DNA of 64,000 nucleotides from Tenacibaculum dicentrarchi (GTDB lineage: Bacteria > Bacteroidota > Bacteroidia > Flavobacteriales > Flavobacteriaceae), in assembly GCF_900239345.1 (NCBI RefSeq), contig NZ_OESZ01000001.1, positions 434,001-498,000 of the forward strand, written 5' to 3'. The notes beneath the pieces are model-generated. The model did no database searches. It saw only the letters and a program-made list of their open reading frames with translations, and was not told where the DNA came from. Shown here in pieces: positions 45,872 to 54,713 of this stretch (position 1 is the stretch's first letter; each line of letters begins with the position of its first letter). The translations under genes and the position numbers were made by a program.

Positions 45872-45903
45872 AAAAGCACGCTATTTATAGCGTGCTTTTT
45901 TTA
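45872..45903. terminator. terminator between gdhA and glmS
   Basis: AAAAGCACGCTA pairs perfectly with TAGCGTGCTTTT around TTTA. Tracts of T and A on the two sides let it serve both convergent genes. Confidence 0.85.
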
Positions 45904-45922
45904 ATTTTAAAATAATAACAGT

Positions 45923-47779
45923 TTATTCAACAGTTACAGATTTTGCTAAATTTCTAGGCTGATCTACATTTTTATCTAGTAATACCGCAATATGATACGA
46001 TAATAATTGAAAAGGAATTGTTGTTAATAATGGCGTAAAAGCTTCTTCAGTATCAGGAATTTCAATTACATGATCTGCAATTTCTTTTACTGTAGTATCG
46101 CCTTGTGTTACAATAGCGATAATTTTACCACTTCTCGATTTTATCTCTTGAATATTACTTACTACTTTTTCGTAGTGTCCTTTATTAGTGGCAATTACAA
46201 AAAGAGGCATATCTTCATCGATTAAAGCAATAGGTCCGTGTTTCATTTCGGCAGCAGGATATCCTTCTGCATGAATATATGAAATTTCTTTAAGCTTTAA
46301 AGCACCTTCTAAGGCCACAGGGAAATTAAATCCTCTACCTAAATACAAGCAGTTTTTAGCATCTTTATAAACCTTTGCAATTTCTTTAATTTGTGCATCT
46401 GCTTTTAATAAAATTTCTATTTGCGTAGGAATTTGTTGCAAGGTTTGTAAATAGGTATTTACAGCAGATTTAGATAGTGTCCCTTTTACTTGTGCAATCT
46501 TTAAAGCAATTAATGATAAAACGGTTATTTGCGTAGTAAATGCCTTGGTTGATGCAACTCCAATTTCAGGACCAGCATGTGTGTAAGCCCCTGCGTGAGT
46601 TTCTCTAGCAATAGATGAACCTACTACATTACAAATACCAAATACAAATGCCCCTTTTGATTTAGCTAACTTAATAGCAGCTAAAGTATCGGCAGTTTCT
46701 CCTGATTGAGAAATAGCAATAACAACATCATTTTCATTAATAATTGGGTTTCGATATCTAAATTCAGAAGCATATTCTACTTCAACAGGAATACGAGCCA
46801 TATCTTCAAAAAGATATTCACCAACTAAACCAGCATGCCAAGAAGTACCACAAGCAACAATAATAATTCTGTTTGCATTGGTAAATTTTGATAAATTATC
46901 ATCAATACCGGCCATACGAATAATGCCTTTATCGGCTAACATTCGTCCTCTGTAAGTATCAATAATCGCTTTTGGTTGTTCATAAATTTCTTTTAACATG
47001 AAATGCTCATAACCACCTTTTTCAATTTGCTCTAAGCTTAACTGAAGTTCTTGAACGGTAGCGTCAATTTCTTTGTCATTTTCAATTTGATGAACTTTGA
47101 TTCCTTTATTTTTTTTGATGATAGCTAATTCACCATCTTCTAAATAAATAGCATCTTTAGTATATTCAATAAAAGGAGAAGCATCCGAAGCTATAAAAAA
47201 TTCTTCGTTATTTTTCCCAACACCAATAGCAATAGGGCTTCCTAAACGAGCAACAACTAGTTCATTTGGTTTCTTTTTATCAAAAACAGCAATTGCATAA
47301 GCACCAATAACATTTGTAAGTGCTAATTGAACAGCTTTTCCTAATTTACATTTTTCATTTTTTTTAACCTCTTCAATGAGGTTAATTAATACCTCTGTAT
47401 CGGTATCACTTTTAAAAGTGTATCCTCTTGATGTTAATTCTTTTTTTATGGTATCATAATTTTCAATAATTCCATTATGAACAATCACTAAGTTTCCAGA
47501 TTGAGAAATATGAGGATGTGAATTTACATCGTTTGGTACTCCATGAGTAGCCCAGCGTGTATGTCCAATTCCTATGTTTCCTTTCTTTCGTTTTTCGTCT
47601 TTATTTGTAATGTTTTCTAGGTCAGCAACTTTTCCTTTTGTTTTTGTTAAATGGATTGTTTTACCATCGTACATCATAATTCCTGAACTATCATAACCTC
47701 GATATTCTAGACGTTTTAATCCATTAATAACAATAGGATAAGCCTCTCTGTGCCCTATATAACCTGTTATTCCACACAT
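45923..47779 (-). CDS. glmS: glucosamine-fructose-6-phosphate aminotransferase
   Basis: The 618-residue enzyme converts fructose 6-phosphate and glutamine to glucosamine 6-phosphate for cell wall and LPS. Cys2 (MCGITGYIGH) is the glutaminase nucleophile. RLEYRGYDSSG and GHTRWATHG are the first-domain motifs. Two SIS domains follow (CGTSWHAG, SQSGETADT), and the final motif ends in KSVTVE. The gene is the third of a run GT5-like protein, DUF4270, glmS. No glmS ribozyme is seen upstream. Confidence 0.96.
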   Translation of the reverse strand: MCGITGYIGHREAYPIVINGLKRLEYRGYDSSGIMMYDGKTIHLTKTKGKVADLENITNKDEKRKKGNIGIGHTRWATHGVPNDVNSHPHISQSGNLVIVHNGIIENYDTIKKELTSRGYTFKSDTDTEVLINLIEEVKKNEKCKLGKAVQLALTNVIGAYAIAVFDKKKPNELVVARLGSPIAIGVGKNNEEFFIASDASPFIEYTKDAIYLEDGELAIIKKNKGIKVHQIENDKEIDATVQELQLSLEQIEKGGYEHFMLKEIYEQPKAIIDTYRGRMLADKGIIRMAGIDDNLSKFTNANRIIIVACGTSWHAGLVGEYLFEDMARIPVEVEYASEFRYRNPIINENDVVIAISQSGETADTLAAIKLAKSKGAFVFGICNVVGSSIARETHAGAYTHAGPEIGVASTKAFTTQITVLSLIALKIAQVKGTLSKSAVNTYLQTLQQIPTQIEILLKADAQIKEIAKVYKDAKNCLYLGRGFNFPVALEGALKLKEISYIHAEGYPAAEMKHGPIALIDEDMPLFVIATNKGHYEKVVSNIQEIKSRSGKIIAIVTQGDTTVKEIADHVIEIPDTEEAFTPLLTTIPFQLLSYHIAVLLDKNVDQPRNLAKSVTVE

Positions 47780-47788
47780 AGCAATGTT

Positions 47789-49375
47789 TTATTTTTCTTT
47801 TGAATATGATATTTTTAATACGGTTCTTTTTGCTCCATTAGCCGCTTTGTTTCCATTTAATAAGGTAACACCTCTTGGGTTCCAGTTATAGGTTTTAACA
47901 TTTACATCAGGTACTTTATTTTTAAAAGCATTATCTGTAGGGTTGTTGTAAACCTTTAAAATTAAAGGGTCAATACTGCTATTACCTTCTAATAAATTAG
48001 TAATATAATCTGTTATTCTGAAAGAATATTTTTCAGGTTTATCATCTTCCGATATTTCTAGATTACCACCAAAAAAAGCTACTTCTTTATAAGCGTCTGT
48101 TAATTGTATTGCTTGAACACCTTCTATTCCTTTGTCTATATTTTGATAAACAAATAACTTTTGAGGAACTGTTTTTTTATCGGTATTAATATTTTGATTT
48201 ACATGAAAAGTTAATGAAGCATCATTAATTAGTAAATTATTAGCTCTTAACTCCTCAAGTTTTGTTGTATTTAATAGCGTGATTTTAGCCATTGAACCTG
48301 CAGTTCCTTGAATTACAAAATTATTAGAAGGTACAGGTATTTTTGCCTCAGACATTATATATTTACTATTTTTAATACCTGATAAAGCAAAAGAATACTC
48401 TTCATTTTCGCTACTTTCAACTTTACCTTCTTTTAAAATAGATTTCGAATACTGAAATGTTAAAGAAGCATCATTGGTTAAATTTAAAGGAATTAAAGCA
48501 CCCTGATTACCAGAAGCCATAATTTTTAATCCTTTAAAATAAATATCAAAAGCTTGTTTAGAAGCAAAATTAGTGCCTTCAAATTTATCCCAAAATAAGG
48601 TTTTCATCTTAGCAAGATTTAAAGGAATTGCTAAAAAAGGTACGGCTGCTGATTTACTTGATTTTTTAACTTTAACCTCCTCTAAATATGTTTTAGAAGT
48701 GTCCATTCTATCTATTCTTTGATAGTTAAAAACAGTATCTTTTTTTGTATCGATAATAAAGGTAAAATTAGGATCTTCGTTTAATAAATTATCACCTAAA
48801 TATTCAGCATTTGATAAATAAGTATTTCTTTTACCAGGGTTGTCTTGTGTAGGACTATCACTCTTTAAAAATGTTTCATTTTGAAATACTTTTAAAGAAG
48901 TCGGTTCTGTTAAGTTCCCTAAAAACGAATCAAGTTCAAAACTAGTTCCTTGTTTCGATGTTGTTTTAGCAGTTGTTTTGTAAGGTATTTTTAAAATAAC
49001 TTTATCTAAGTTATAAATAGTGTCTGTACCAGAAACGGCTTTGTTTTTTAGCCCTGATACGTATGCTAATTGACTAATAACAGATGCTTCAATTCCTTTA
49101 TAATTTTCATTATTTTTAGAAACACCTAGCCAATATTCATTTAAAGAACCAAGACTAATATTATCTGCTCTAACAGCTTTATAAGCATCATTTGTATTGG
49201 TATTTGCGATGTCAATTTTTTCAATTTTAACATCTAACAATAGTTCACCAGTTTCAAATTTTGAGTTATTAATAACATTACCTCCTAGGTCACTAAAATC
49301 TTTTTCACACGATATTGTGGTTGCTAAACATAGCAAGCTAAAACCTAAAACACCAATTTTTTTTATCATTTGCAT
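47789..49375 (-). CDS. DUF4270 family lipoprotein
   Basis: The 528-residue protein has a lipoprotein signal with lipobox TISC (Cys at about residue 23) and then a large beta-rich domain matching DUF4270. Repeated short segments such as SLTFQYSKSILKEG and SLTFHVNQNINTDK suggest internal duplication. The family is restricted to Bacteroidota and lies next to glmS or the GT5-like gene in many of them. A cell-surface or periplasmic role is likely. No function is known. A second start, MIKK, is two codons downstream. Confidence 0.8.
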   Translation of the reverse strand: MQMIKKIGVLGFSLLCLATTISCEKDFSDLGGNVINNSKFETGELLLDVKIEKIDIANTNTNDAYKAVRADNISLGSLNEYWLGVSKNNENYKGIEASVISQLAYVSGLKNKAVSGTDTIYNLDKVILKIPYKTTAKTTSKQGTSFELDSFLGNLTEPTSLKVFQNETFLKSDSPTQDNPGKRNTYLSNAEYLGDNLLNEDPNFTFIIDTKKDTVFNYQRIDRMDTSKTYLEEVKVKKSSKSAAVPFLAIPLNLAKMKTLFWDKFEGTNFASKQAFDIYFKGLKIMASGNQGALIPLNLTNDASLTFQYSKSILKEGKVESSENEEYSFALSGIKNSKYIMSEAKIPVPSNNFVIQGTAGSMAKITLLNTTKLEELRANNLLINDASLTFHVNQNINTDKKTVPQKLFVYQNIDKGIEGVQAIQLTDAYKEVAFFGGNLEISEDDKPEKYSFRITDYITNLLEGNSSIDPLILKVYNNPTDNAFKNKVPDVNVKTYNWNPRGVTLLNGNKAANGAKRTVLKISYSKEK

Positions 49376-49378
49376 TGT

Positions 49379-50197
49379 TTATTCGCTTAATTCTAAAACA
49401 TTTTCTTTGTAGAAATCTAAATATGCTTCGGCTAAAGTTTCTTCTGATTGAAATTCTAAAACTTTTGTGCTTTTTTCTGCAATAAAAGCATTTATTTCAT
49501 CAGGTAAAACTTCACTACCTTTTACAATAGCATCTGAATTTTCAATAGCACTTTTTAAAATATTGATTTGATTAGGAGTTGCAATTGTTGCAATTTTAGA
49601 TTCCTCAATTTTATCAAATCTAATTTTATTTGCCAATTCAGTATTTAATTCACCTTCAAAATTATTTTCATAAATTGAAGTTACAATTTTACTTTCTGTA
49701 AACAATGGTTCTTCTTTATAAAATTCTCTTAAATATAATGGAAGTAAAGATGCCATCCATCCGTGAATATGAATCACATCAGGTGCCCAGTTTAATTTTT
49801 TAACAGTTTCGACAACTCCCTTTGCAAAGAAAATCATACGTTCGTCATTATCATCAAACATTTTGTCATCTTCATCAGAATATACAGCTTTACGCTTAAA
49901 ATACTCTTCATTGTCAATGAAATATACCTGCATTCTTTCTTTAGGGATTGAAGCAACTTTAATAATTAGTGGCATATCCATGTCATTAATTATTAAATTC
50001 ATTCCAGACAAACGAATAACTTCATGTAATTGATGCCTTCGTTCGTTAATTACGCCAAAACGAGGCATGAAAATACGGGTTTGAACTCCTTTAGAATGTG
50101 CATTTTTAGCAACATTGAATGCAGTAGACGATAATTCTGTTTCAGGTAAATAAGGTATTACCTCCGATGAAACATATAATATTCTCTTATCCTTCAT
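49379..50197 (-). CDS. GT5 glycogen/starch synthase N-terminal domain only
   Basis: This 272-residue protein matches the N-terminal catalytic domain of glycogen synthase: VSSEVIPYLPETELSS (ADP-glucose-binding loop region), FMPRFGVINERRH, and VIHIHGWMASLLPLYLR (the first-domain HGWxA motif). The second Rossmann domain, which carries the EPCGL-type nucleotide-sugar site, is absent. A full enzyme is about 480 residues. The protein is therefore unlikely to make glycogen alone. It precedes the DUF4270 and glmS genes by 3 and 13 bp and is probably co-transcribed with them. Confidence 0.8.
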   Translation of the reverse strand: MKDKRILYVSSEVIPYLPETELSSTAFNVAKNAHSKGVQTRIFMPRFGVINERRHQLHEVIRLSGMNLIINDMDMPLIIKVASIPKERMQVYFIDNEEYFKRKAVYSDEDDKMFDDNDERMIFFAKGVVETVKKLNWAPDVIHIHGWMASLLPLYLREFYKEEPLFTESKIVTSIYENNFEGELNTELANKIRFDKIEESKIATIATPNQINILKSAIENSDAIVKGSEVLPDEINAFIAEKSTKVLEFQSEETLAEAYLDFYKENVLELSE

Positions 50198-50223
50198 TAA
50201 ATCTGTCTCTTTTATTAAAGAAG

Positions 50224-50231
50224 CAAAAATA
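50224..50231 (-). promoter_or_regulatory. -7 element of the GT5-DUF4270-glmS run
   Basis: The minus strand reads TATTTTTG, an exact TAnnTTTG match 27 nt before the start at 50197. Confidence 0.6.
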
Positions 50232-50263
50232 CGAAAATTTATGCTATAATGATGTTAAATTGC

Positions 50264-50271
50264 TAATTTTG
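50264..50271 (+). promoter_or_regulatory. -7 element of panC
   Basis: TAATTTTG is an exact TAnnTTTG match 22 nt before the panC start. It is divergent from the 50224-50231 box. Confidence 0.65.
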
Positions 50272-50293
50272 CACCTTTTCCAACTATAAGACC

Positions 50294-51139
50294 ATGAAAA
50301 TTTATAAAACCAAATCAGCATTGAAAGAATATTTAGCAAGCCTTAAAAAGGCTGATAAATCAATCGGGTTTGTCCCTACTATGGGCGCTTTGCATCAAGG
50401 ACATTTATCGCTGATAAAAAAATCAAAACAGCATAATGCTATTACGGTAGTGAGTATTTTTGTAAATCCTACGCAGTTTGATAATCAAGAAGATTTGGTA
50501 AATTATCCAAAAACCATTGACCAAGATATTGCCCTTTTAGAAACTGTAAACTGTGAGGTATTATTTTTGCCATCAGTAGCCGAAATTTATGATGAAAAAA
50601 TAATAGCAGAAAATTTTAATTTTGATGGATTAGAGCATCAAATGGAAGGGAAATTTCGTGACGGACATTTTGATGGTGTAGGAACTATTGTAAAATCATT
50701 ATTTGAAATAGTAACACCAAACACGGCTTATTTTGGTAAAAAAGACTTCCAACAATTGCAAATTATCAAAAAATTGGTTAAAAAACACCAAATTCCTGTA
50801 AAAGTAAAAGGCTGTGCTATTTTTAGGGAAGAAGATGGTTTGGCAATGAGTTCTCGTAATAGCCGTTTATCGGAAGAATACAGAGAAGTTGCACCTTTTA
50901 TTTATAGAACACTAAAAAAAGCTAAGAAAAAATTTGGCATAAAAAGTGCAGATAAAGTAACAAAATGGGTGGTTAAAAAGTTTAAAAAACATCCGTTATT
51001 ACGCTTAGAATATTTTACTATTGCATCCGAAGAAACCCTAAAAACTGTTAAAATAAAAGCCGAAAACGAAAAATACCGTGCCTTTATTGCTGTTTTTGCA
51101 GGCGATATCCGATTGATAGATAATATTCGATTAAAATAA
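50294..51139 (+). CDS. panC: pantothenate synthetase
   Basis: The 281-residue enzyme joins pantoate and beta-alanine with ATP, the last step to pantothenate. The HIGH-like motif is GALHQGHLSLI (about residues 32-42), and the second ATP motif is AMSSRNSRL (about 185-193). FGKKDFQQLQ is also conserved. Beta-alanine comes from PanD encoded 49 bp downstream, so the two genes form one pathway unit. Confidence 0.95.
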   Translation: MKIYKTKSALKEYLASLKKADKSIGFVPTMGALHQGHLSLIKKSKQHNAITVVSIFVNPTQFDNQEDLVNYPKTIDQDIALLETVNCEVLFLPSVAEIYDEKIIAENFNFDGLEHQMEGKFRDGHFDGVGTIVKSLFEIVTPNTAYFGKKDFQQLQIIKKLVKKHQIPVKVKGCAIFREEDGLAMSSRNSRLSEEYREVAPFIYRTLKKAKKKFGIKSADKVTKWVVKKFKKHPLLRLEYFTIASEETLKTVKIKAENEKYRAFIAVFAGDIRLIDNIRLK

Positions 51140-51176
51140 AATTAATCAAAAAACAATACATTAATCATTAAAAAAC

Positions 51177-51184
51177 TATTTTTG
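51177..51184 (+). promoter_or_regulatory. possible -7 element abutting panD start
   Basis: TATTTTTG is an exact TAnnTTTG match ending only 4 nt before the panD ATG. A transcript from it would be leaderless or nearly so. It may be fortuitous. Confidence 0.4.
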
Positions 51185-51188
51185 CAGT

Positions 51189-51539
51189 ATGTTAGTACAA
51201 GTAGTAAAATCTAAAATCCACCGCGTAAAAGTTACGGGTGCCGATTTAAATTATATAGGAAGCATTACCATTGATGAAGATTTAATGGATGCTGCAGGAA
51301 TTATAGAAGGCGAACGTGTTCAAATTGTGAATAACAATAATGGCGAACGCTTAGAAACATACGCCATTCCAGGACCAAGAGGAAGCGGTGAAATTACATT
51401 AAACGGAGCTGCTGCAAGAAAGGTAGCAAAAGGCGATGTTTTAATTTTAATCGTGTATGCGTTTATGGAATTAGAAGAAGCAAAGAAATTTACACCTTCT
51501 TTAGTTTTTCCTAACGAAGCCGACAATACACTTACCTAG
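51189..51539 (+). CDS. panD: aspartate 1-decarboxylase
   Basis: The 116-residue proenzyme makes beta-alanine from aspartate. The self-cleavage site is Gly24-Ser25 in NYIGSITID, from which Ser25 becomes the pyruvoyl group. [20 protein letters not shown] is the conserved downstream motif (shown here at its 20-residue length). It follows panC by 49 bp and precedes the YbhN-like gene by 11 bp. Confidence 0.95.
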   Translation: MLVQVVKSKIHRVKVTGADLNYIGSITIDEDLMDAAGIIEGERVQIVNNNNGERLETYAIPGPRGSGEITLNGAAARKVAKGDVLILIVYAFMELEEAKKFTPSLVFPNEADNTLT

Positions 51540-51550
51540 ATTCTTACATT

Positions 51551-52498
51551 TTGAATTTTAAAAAAATCTTAAAAATTATATTACCGCTCATTTTGGGCGG
51601 TTTTTTAGTTTGGTATTCTGTTTCTAAAATTTCATTAAATGTTTTAGTTCAATATTTTAAAGACGCCAATTACAGTTGGATAGCCTTGGGCTTATTTTTT
51701 GGAATTTTAAGCCATTTATCAAGAGCCTACAGATGGAAATTTCTGTTAGAACCAATGGGTTATAAACCCGATTTTGGTAATAGTACATTAGCTGTTTTGG
51801 TTGGTTATTTAGTTAATTTAGCATTACCAAGAGCAGGCGAAGTTTCACGAGCAGCTGTGCTAGCAAACTACGAAGATATTCCTTTTGAAAAAGGGTTTGG
51901 AACCATTGTAGCCGAAAGAATTGCCGATGTAATTATGATGTTAAGCATCATTACAATCACCCTTTTTTTACAGTTCGATTTTATTTATAACCTGCTTACT
52001 AAAAATTTTGACCCGCTAAGAATCGTCATTATTTTAAGTGTTTTAGCATTTGTTTTTTACGCGATAACCCGTTATGTAAAAAAAGCAAAATCAGGGATTG
52101 GTTTAAAAATTAAAACTTTTATTTCAGGCTTACTCGAAGGCGTAACAAGTATTTTTAAAATGAAACACAAGTGGGCTTTTATATTCCACACCGTTTTTAT
52201 TTGGGTAATGTACGTGTGCATGTTTTGGGCAACAATACCTTCAATAAACGGCTTAGAAGTTCCGTTAGGCGGCGTTTTAATTGGTTTTATTGCAGGCGCG
52301 TTTAGCATCGCAGCCACCAATGGAGGCATCGGTTTATACCCAATTGCCGTGGCAGGAGCAATGGCATTATTTGGAGTATCGGCAGAACCCGCAACCGCTT
52401 TCGGTTGGATTATGTGGACGTCACAAACCGCTATGATTATCATTTTCGGAGGCTTGGCATTTCTATTTTTACCACTTTATAATAAAAGCAAGAAATAA
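51551..52498 (+). CDS. YbhN/UPF0104-type flippase-like membrane protein, TTG start
   Basis: This 315-residue protein has eight hydrophobic segments and the LPG-synthase TM fold: FLVWYSVSKISLNVL near the start, RAYRWKFLLEPMG, NLALPRAGEVSRAAVL (about residues 95-110), and VAERIADVIMM. These are the conserved RAGE and ERxxD motifs of the family, which is thought to include lipid flippases. There is no ATG before the first membrane segment, so TTG is the start. It follows panD by 11 bp, but is functionally unrelated to it. Confidence 0.8.
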   Translation: MNFKKILKIILPLILGGFLVWYSVSKISLNVLVQYFKDANYSWIALGLFFGILSHLSRAYRWKFLLEPMGYKPDFGNSTLAVLVGYLVNLALPRAGEVSRAAVLANYEDIPFEKGFGTIVAERIADVIMMLSIITITLFLQFDFIYNLLTKNFDPLRIVIILSVLAFVFYAITRYVKKAKSGIGLKIKTFISGLLEGVTSIFKMKHKWAFIFHTVFIWVMYVCMFWATIPSINGLEVPLGGVLIGFIAGAFSIAATNGGIGLYPIAVAGAMALFGVSAEPATAFGWIMWTSQTAMIIIFGGLAFLFLPLYNKSKK

Positions 52499-52510
52499 CA
52501 ATATTTTTTT

Positions 52511-52612
52511 GGGCGTTACCTTGCAGGTCGCGCTTTCATTACTCGCTTTTTTTATTTTTTTAAAAAGAAAAAATAAAAAAGAGCTCAAACATGCCATTCA
52601 ATCGCTAACGCA
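52511..52612 (-). repeat. divergent, inverted copy of the intergenic repeat
   Basis: Read on the minus strand, GCGATTGAATGGCATGTTTG, GAGCTC, a T-rich and A-rich hairpin, then AGCGAGT and GAAAGC follow the same order as the repeat units at 17431 and 42523. Its ends GGGCGTTACC and CTAACGC are the longer form of the family. A 60-codon ORF here is not a gene. Confidence 0.7.
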
Positions 52613-52688
52613 GTTTCCGAGTAAAATTTTTACATTAAAATTAAACAAGCTTTTAAAAAACAACGATTCATATTTAACGATTAGTTTG

Positions 52689-52696
52689 TAACTTTG
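52689..52696 (+). promoter_or_regulatory. -7 element of radA
   Basis: TAACTTTG is an exact TAnnTTTG match, 55 nt before the radA start. Confidence 0.6.
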
Positions 52697-52751
52697 AATC
52701 TTACTTATAATAGTACGAATTAAGATTTTAAAAAACTTCAAATTACTTCTA

Positions 52752-54113
52752 ATGGCAAAAATAAAAACAACATTTTCCTGTCAAAGCTGTGGCGCAGAAC
52801 ATTCAAAATGGGCTGGGCAGTGCAACACTTGTAAAGAATGGAATACCATTGTTGAAGAAGTAATTCAAAAAGAAGAAAAAAGAAGCTGGAAGACTCCTGA
52901 AAATGTAGGGAAAATAGTTTCGAAACCCTTAAAAGTACAAGATATTGAGCTAAATTCTGAAGAACGTATTGCTACTAAAAACACCGAATTAGACACCGTT
53001 TTAGGCGGAGGAATTGTAAAAGGAGCTGTTGTTTTATTAGGAGGAGAACCAGGAATTGGAAAATCAACATTATTGTTACAAATAGCATTAAATATTCCTC
53101 AAAAAGTACTGTATGTTTCAGGAGAGGAAAGTCAATCGCAAATAAAAATGCGTGCCGAACGCTTAGAAGCAAGCAATTCAAACTGTTTAATTTTAACAGA
53201 AACCAACACCCAAAAAATATTTAAAAATATTGCTGAAGTAGTACCCGATGTATTGGTTATCGATTCTATTCAAACCCTACATACCGATACCATTGAAGCA
53301 TCACCAGGAAGTGTTTCTCAAATTCGAGAAACCTCGGCAGAGCTTATAAAATTTGCAAAAGAAACAGGAACACCAGTTTTATTAATCGGGCATATTAATA
53401 AAGACGGACATATCGCAGGACCTAAAATTTTAGAACACATGGTTGATGTTGTTTTACAATTTGAAGGCGATAGAAATCATACGTATAGAATTTTACGCTC
53501 TCAAAAAAACCGATTTGGTTCCACTGCCGAGTTAGGAATTTACGAAATGCTATCTACAGGATTGCGAGAAGTATCAAATCCATCAGAAATATTAATATCT
53601 AAAAAAGATGCCGATTTAAGCGGAACCGCAATTGCTTCAACTCTAGAGGGAATCCGTCCGTTAATGATTGAAATTCAAGCTTTGGTAAGCACCGCAGTTT
53701 ATGGAGTTCCACAGCGTTCTACCACAGGATATAATTTAAAAAGATTACACATGATTTTGGCTGTTTTAGAAAAACGAGCAGGTTTTAAATTAGGCGCAAA
53801 AGATGTGTTTTTAAATGTTACTGGAGGAATCCGTGTCGATGATCCCGCAATTGATTTAGCCGTTGTTGCTGCAATTATTTCTTCCAATCAAGACATGGCA
53901 ATAAACCCGAATGTGTGTTTTGCTGCCGAAGTTGGTTTATCAGGAGAAATAAGACCTGTTTCAAGAATCGACCAACGTATTTTAGAAGCCGAAAAATTAG
54001 GGTATAAAACTTTAGTCGCATCAAAATATAACAAAATATCTTCAAAAAATCACTCTATAAAATTGCTTTTAGTCGGTAAAATTGAAGAAGCTTTTGCAAC
54101 GTTGTTTGCTTAA
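52752..54113 (+). CDS. radA: DNA repair protein RadA
   Basis: The 453-residue protein is a RecA-like helicase that helps recombination intermediates branch-migrate. It has an N-terminal C4 zinc finger (CQSCGAEHSKWAGQCNTC, residues 9-26), Walker A GEPGIGKST (about 98-106), the RadA motif KNRFG near residue 255, and a C-terminal LonC-like domain ending near the conserved KLGYKT segment. The length is normal. Confidence 0.95.
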   Translation: MAKIKTTFSCQSCGAEHSKWAGQCNTCKEWNTIVEEVIQKEEKRSWKTPENVGKIVSKPLKVQDIELNSEERIATKNTELDTVLGGGIVKGAVVLLGGEPGIGKSTLLLQIALNIPQKVLYVSGEESQSQIKMRAERLEASNSNCLILTETNTQKIFKNIAEVVPDVLVIDSIQTLHTDTIEASPGSVSQIRETSAELIKFAKETGTPVLLIGHINKDGHIAGPKILEHMVDVVLQFEGDRNHTYRILRSQKNRFGSTAELGIYEMLSTGLREVSNPSEILISKKDADLSGTAIASTLEGIRPLMIEIQALVSTAVYGVPQRSTTGYNLKRLHMILAVLEKRAGFKLGAKDVFLNVTGGIRVDDPAIDLAVVAAIISSNQDMAINPNVCFAAEVGLSGEIRPVSRIDQRILEAEKLGYKTLVASKYNKISSKNHSIKLLLVGKIEEAFATLFA

Positions 54114-54183
54114 GAATAAGGTTTTATGATAAGAGCCTGTTTAAATTTCATCTAAAAAACATTTTAGCTAAAAAATCGAATAT

Positions 54184-54267
54184 GTCAAACTGAATTTATT
54201 TCAGTTTCACATTCTGATTTGCCGTGACTCTTCACTTTATGCGATTCTGAAATAAATTCAGAATGAC
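54184..54267. repeat. short inverted-repeat element with GTCA ends
   Basis: GTCAAACTGAATTTATTTCAG at the left end (21 nt; only the first 20 are given as GTCAAACTGAATTTATTTCA) and CTGAAATAAATTCAGAATGA at the right are near-perfect complements, differing at two sites. The GTCA/TGAC ends are like those of the 13996 and 17192 elements, but the interior is unrelated. It lies between radA and arfB. Confidence 0.75.
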
Positions 54268-54308
54268 GATAATTTGGTTTTTATTTAATTTTTAAAAAGA
54301 CTTTAAAA

Positions 54309-54713
54309 CTACTCTAAATTCGGTTTTTTTCGGAGCGATTTTTTTAACTTTTGTCGTTTTTTATTTTCGTGTTTTCTTAGTACCGAATTTCGGCTAGGTT
54401 TGGTTGCACGTCTTATTTTGGGTCTTTTTAAACCGTCTTTGATAAGTGCTAAAAAACGTTTAATCGCCAATTCTTTATTTCTGTGTTGCGAACGAGTTTC
54501 ATCAGAAAAAAGTATTAAAATCTGTTCTTTTGTTAGGCGAGAAGCGAGTTTTGTGCAAAGTATTTCTTTTTGATTTTCTGATAATTGATTAGACTTAGCT
54601 ACATCAAAAGAAAGTTCAATTTTAGAAGATACTTTATTTACATGTTGCCCGCCTGCACCAGAACTTCTAGTGGCTTTAAAATGTAATTCTTTAATCAGTT
54701 CGGGAATATTCAT
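54309..54713 (-). CDS. arfB: peptidyl-tRNA hydrolase ArfB (YaeJ)
   Basis: The 134-residue protein rescues ribosomes stalled at the end of truncated mRNAs. The GGQ motif is SSGAGGQHVNKVSSK (about residues 17-31), which releases the nascent chain. The long basic C-terminal tail (KPSRNSVLRKHENKKRQKL) inserts into the empty mRNA tunnel. The start overlaps the end of the upstream kinase gene by 23 nt. Confidence 0.93.
   Translation of the reverse strand: MNIPELIKELHFKATRSSGAGGQHVNKVSSKIELSFDVAKSNQLSENQKEILCTKLASRLTKEQILILFSDETRSQHRNKELAIKRFLALIKDGLKRPKIRRATKPSRNSVLRKHENKKRQKLKKSLRKKPNLE

Noticed and set aside
47780..47800. glmS ribozyme
   Set aside because: Only 10 bp separate glmS from the upstream gene and no ribozyme fold can be drawn; the ribozyme is a Firmicutes feature.
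52509..52691. 60-residue ORF downstream of the YbhN-like gene
   Set aside because: It is made of the low-complexity hairpin of the intergenic repeat family and reads differently in the other copies.
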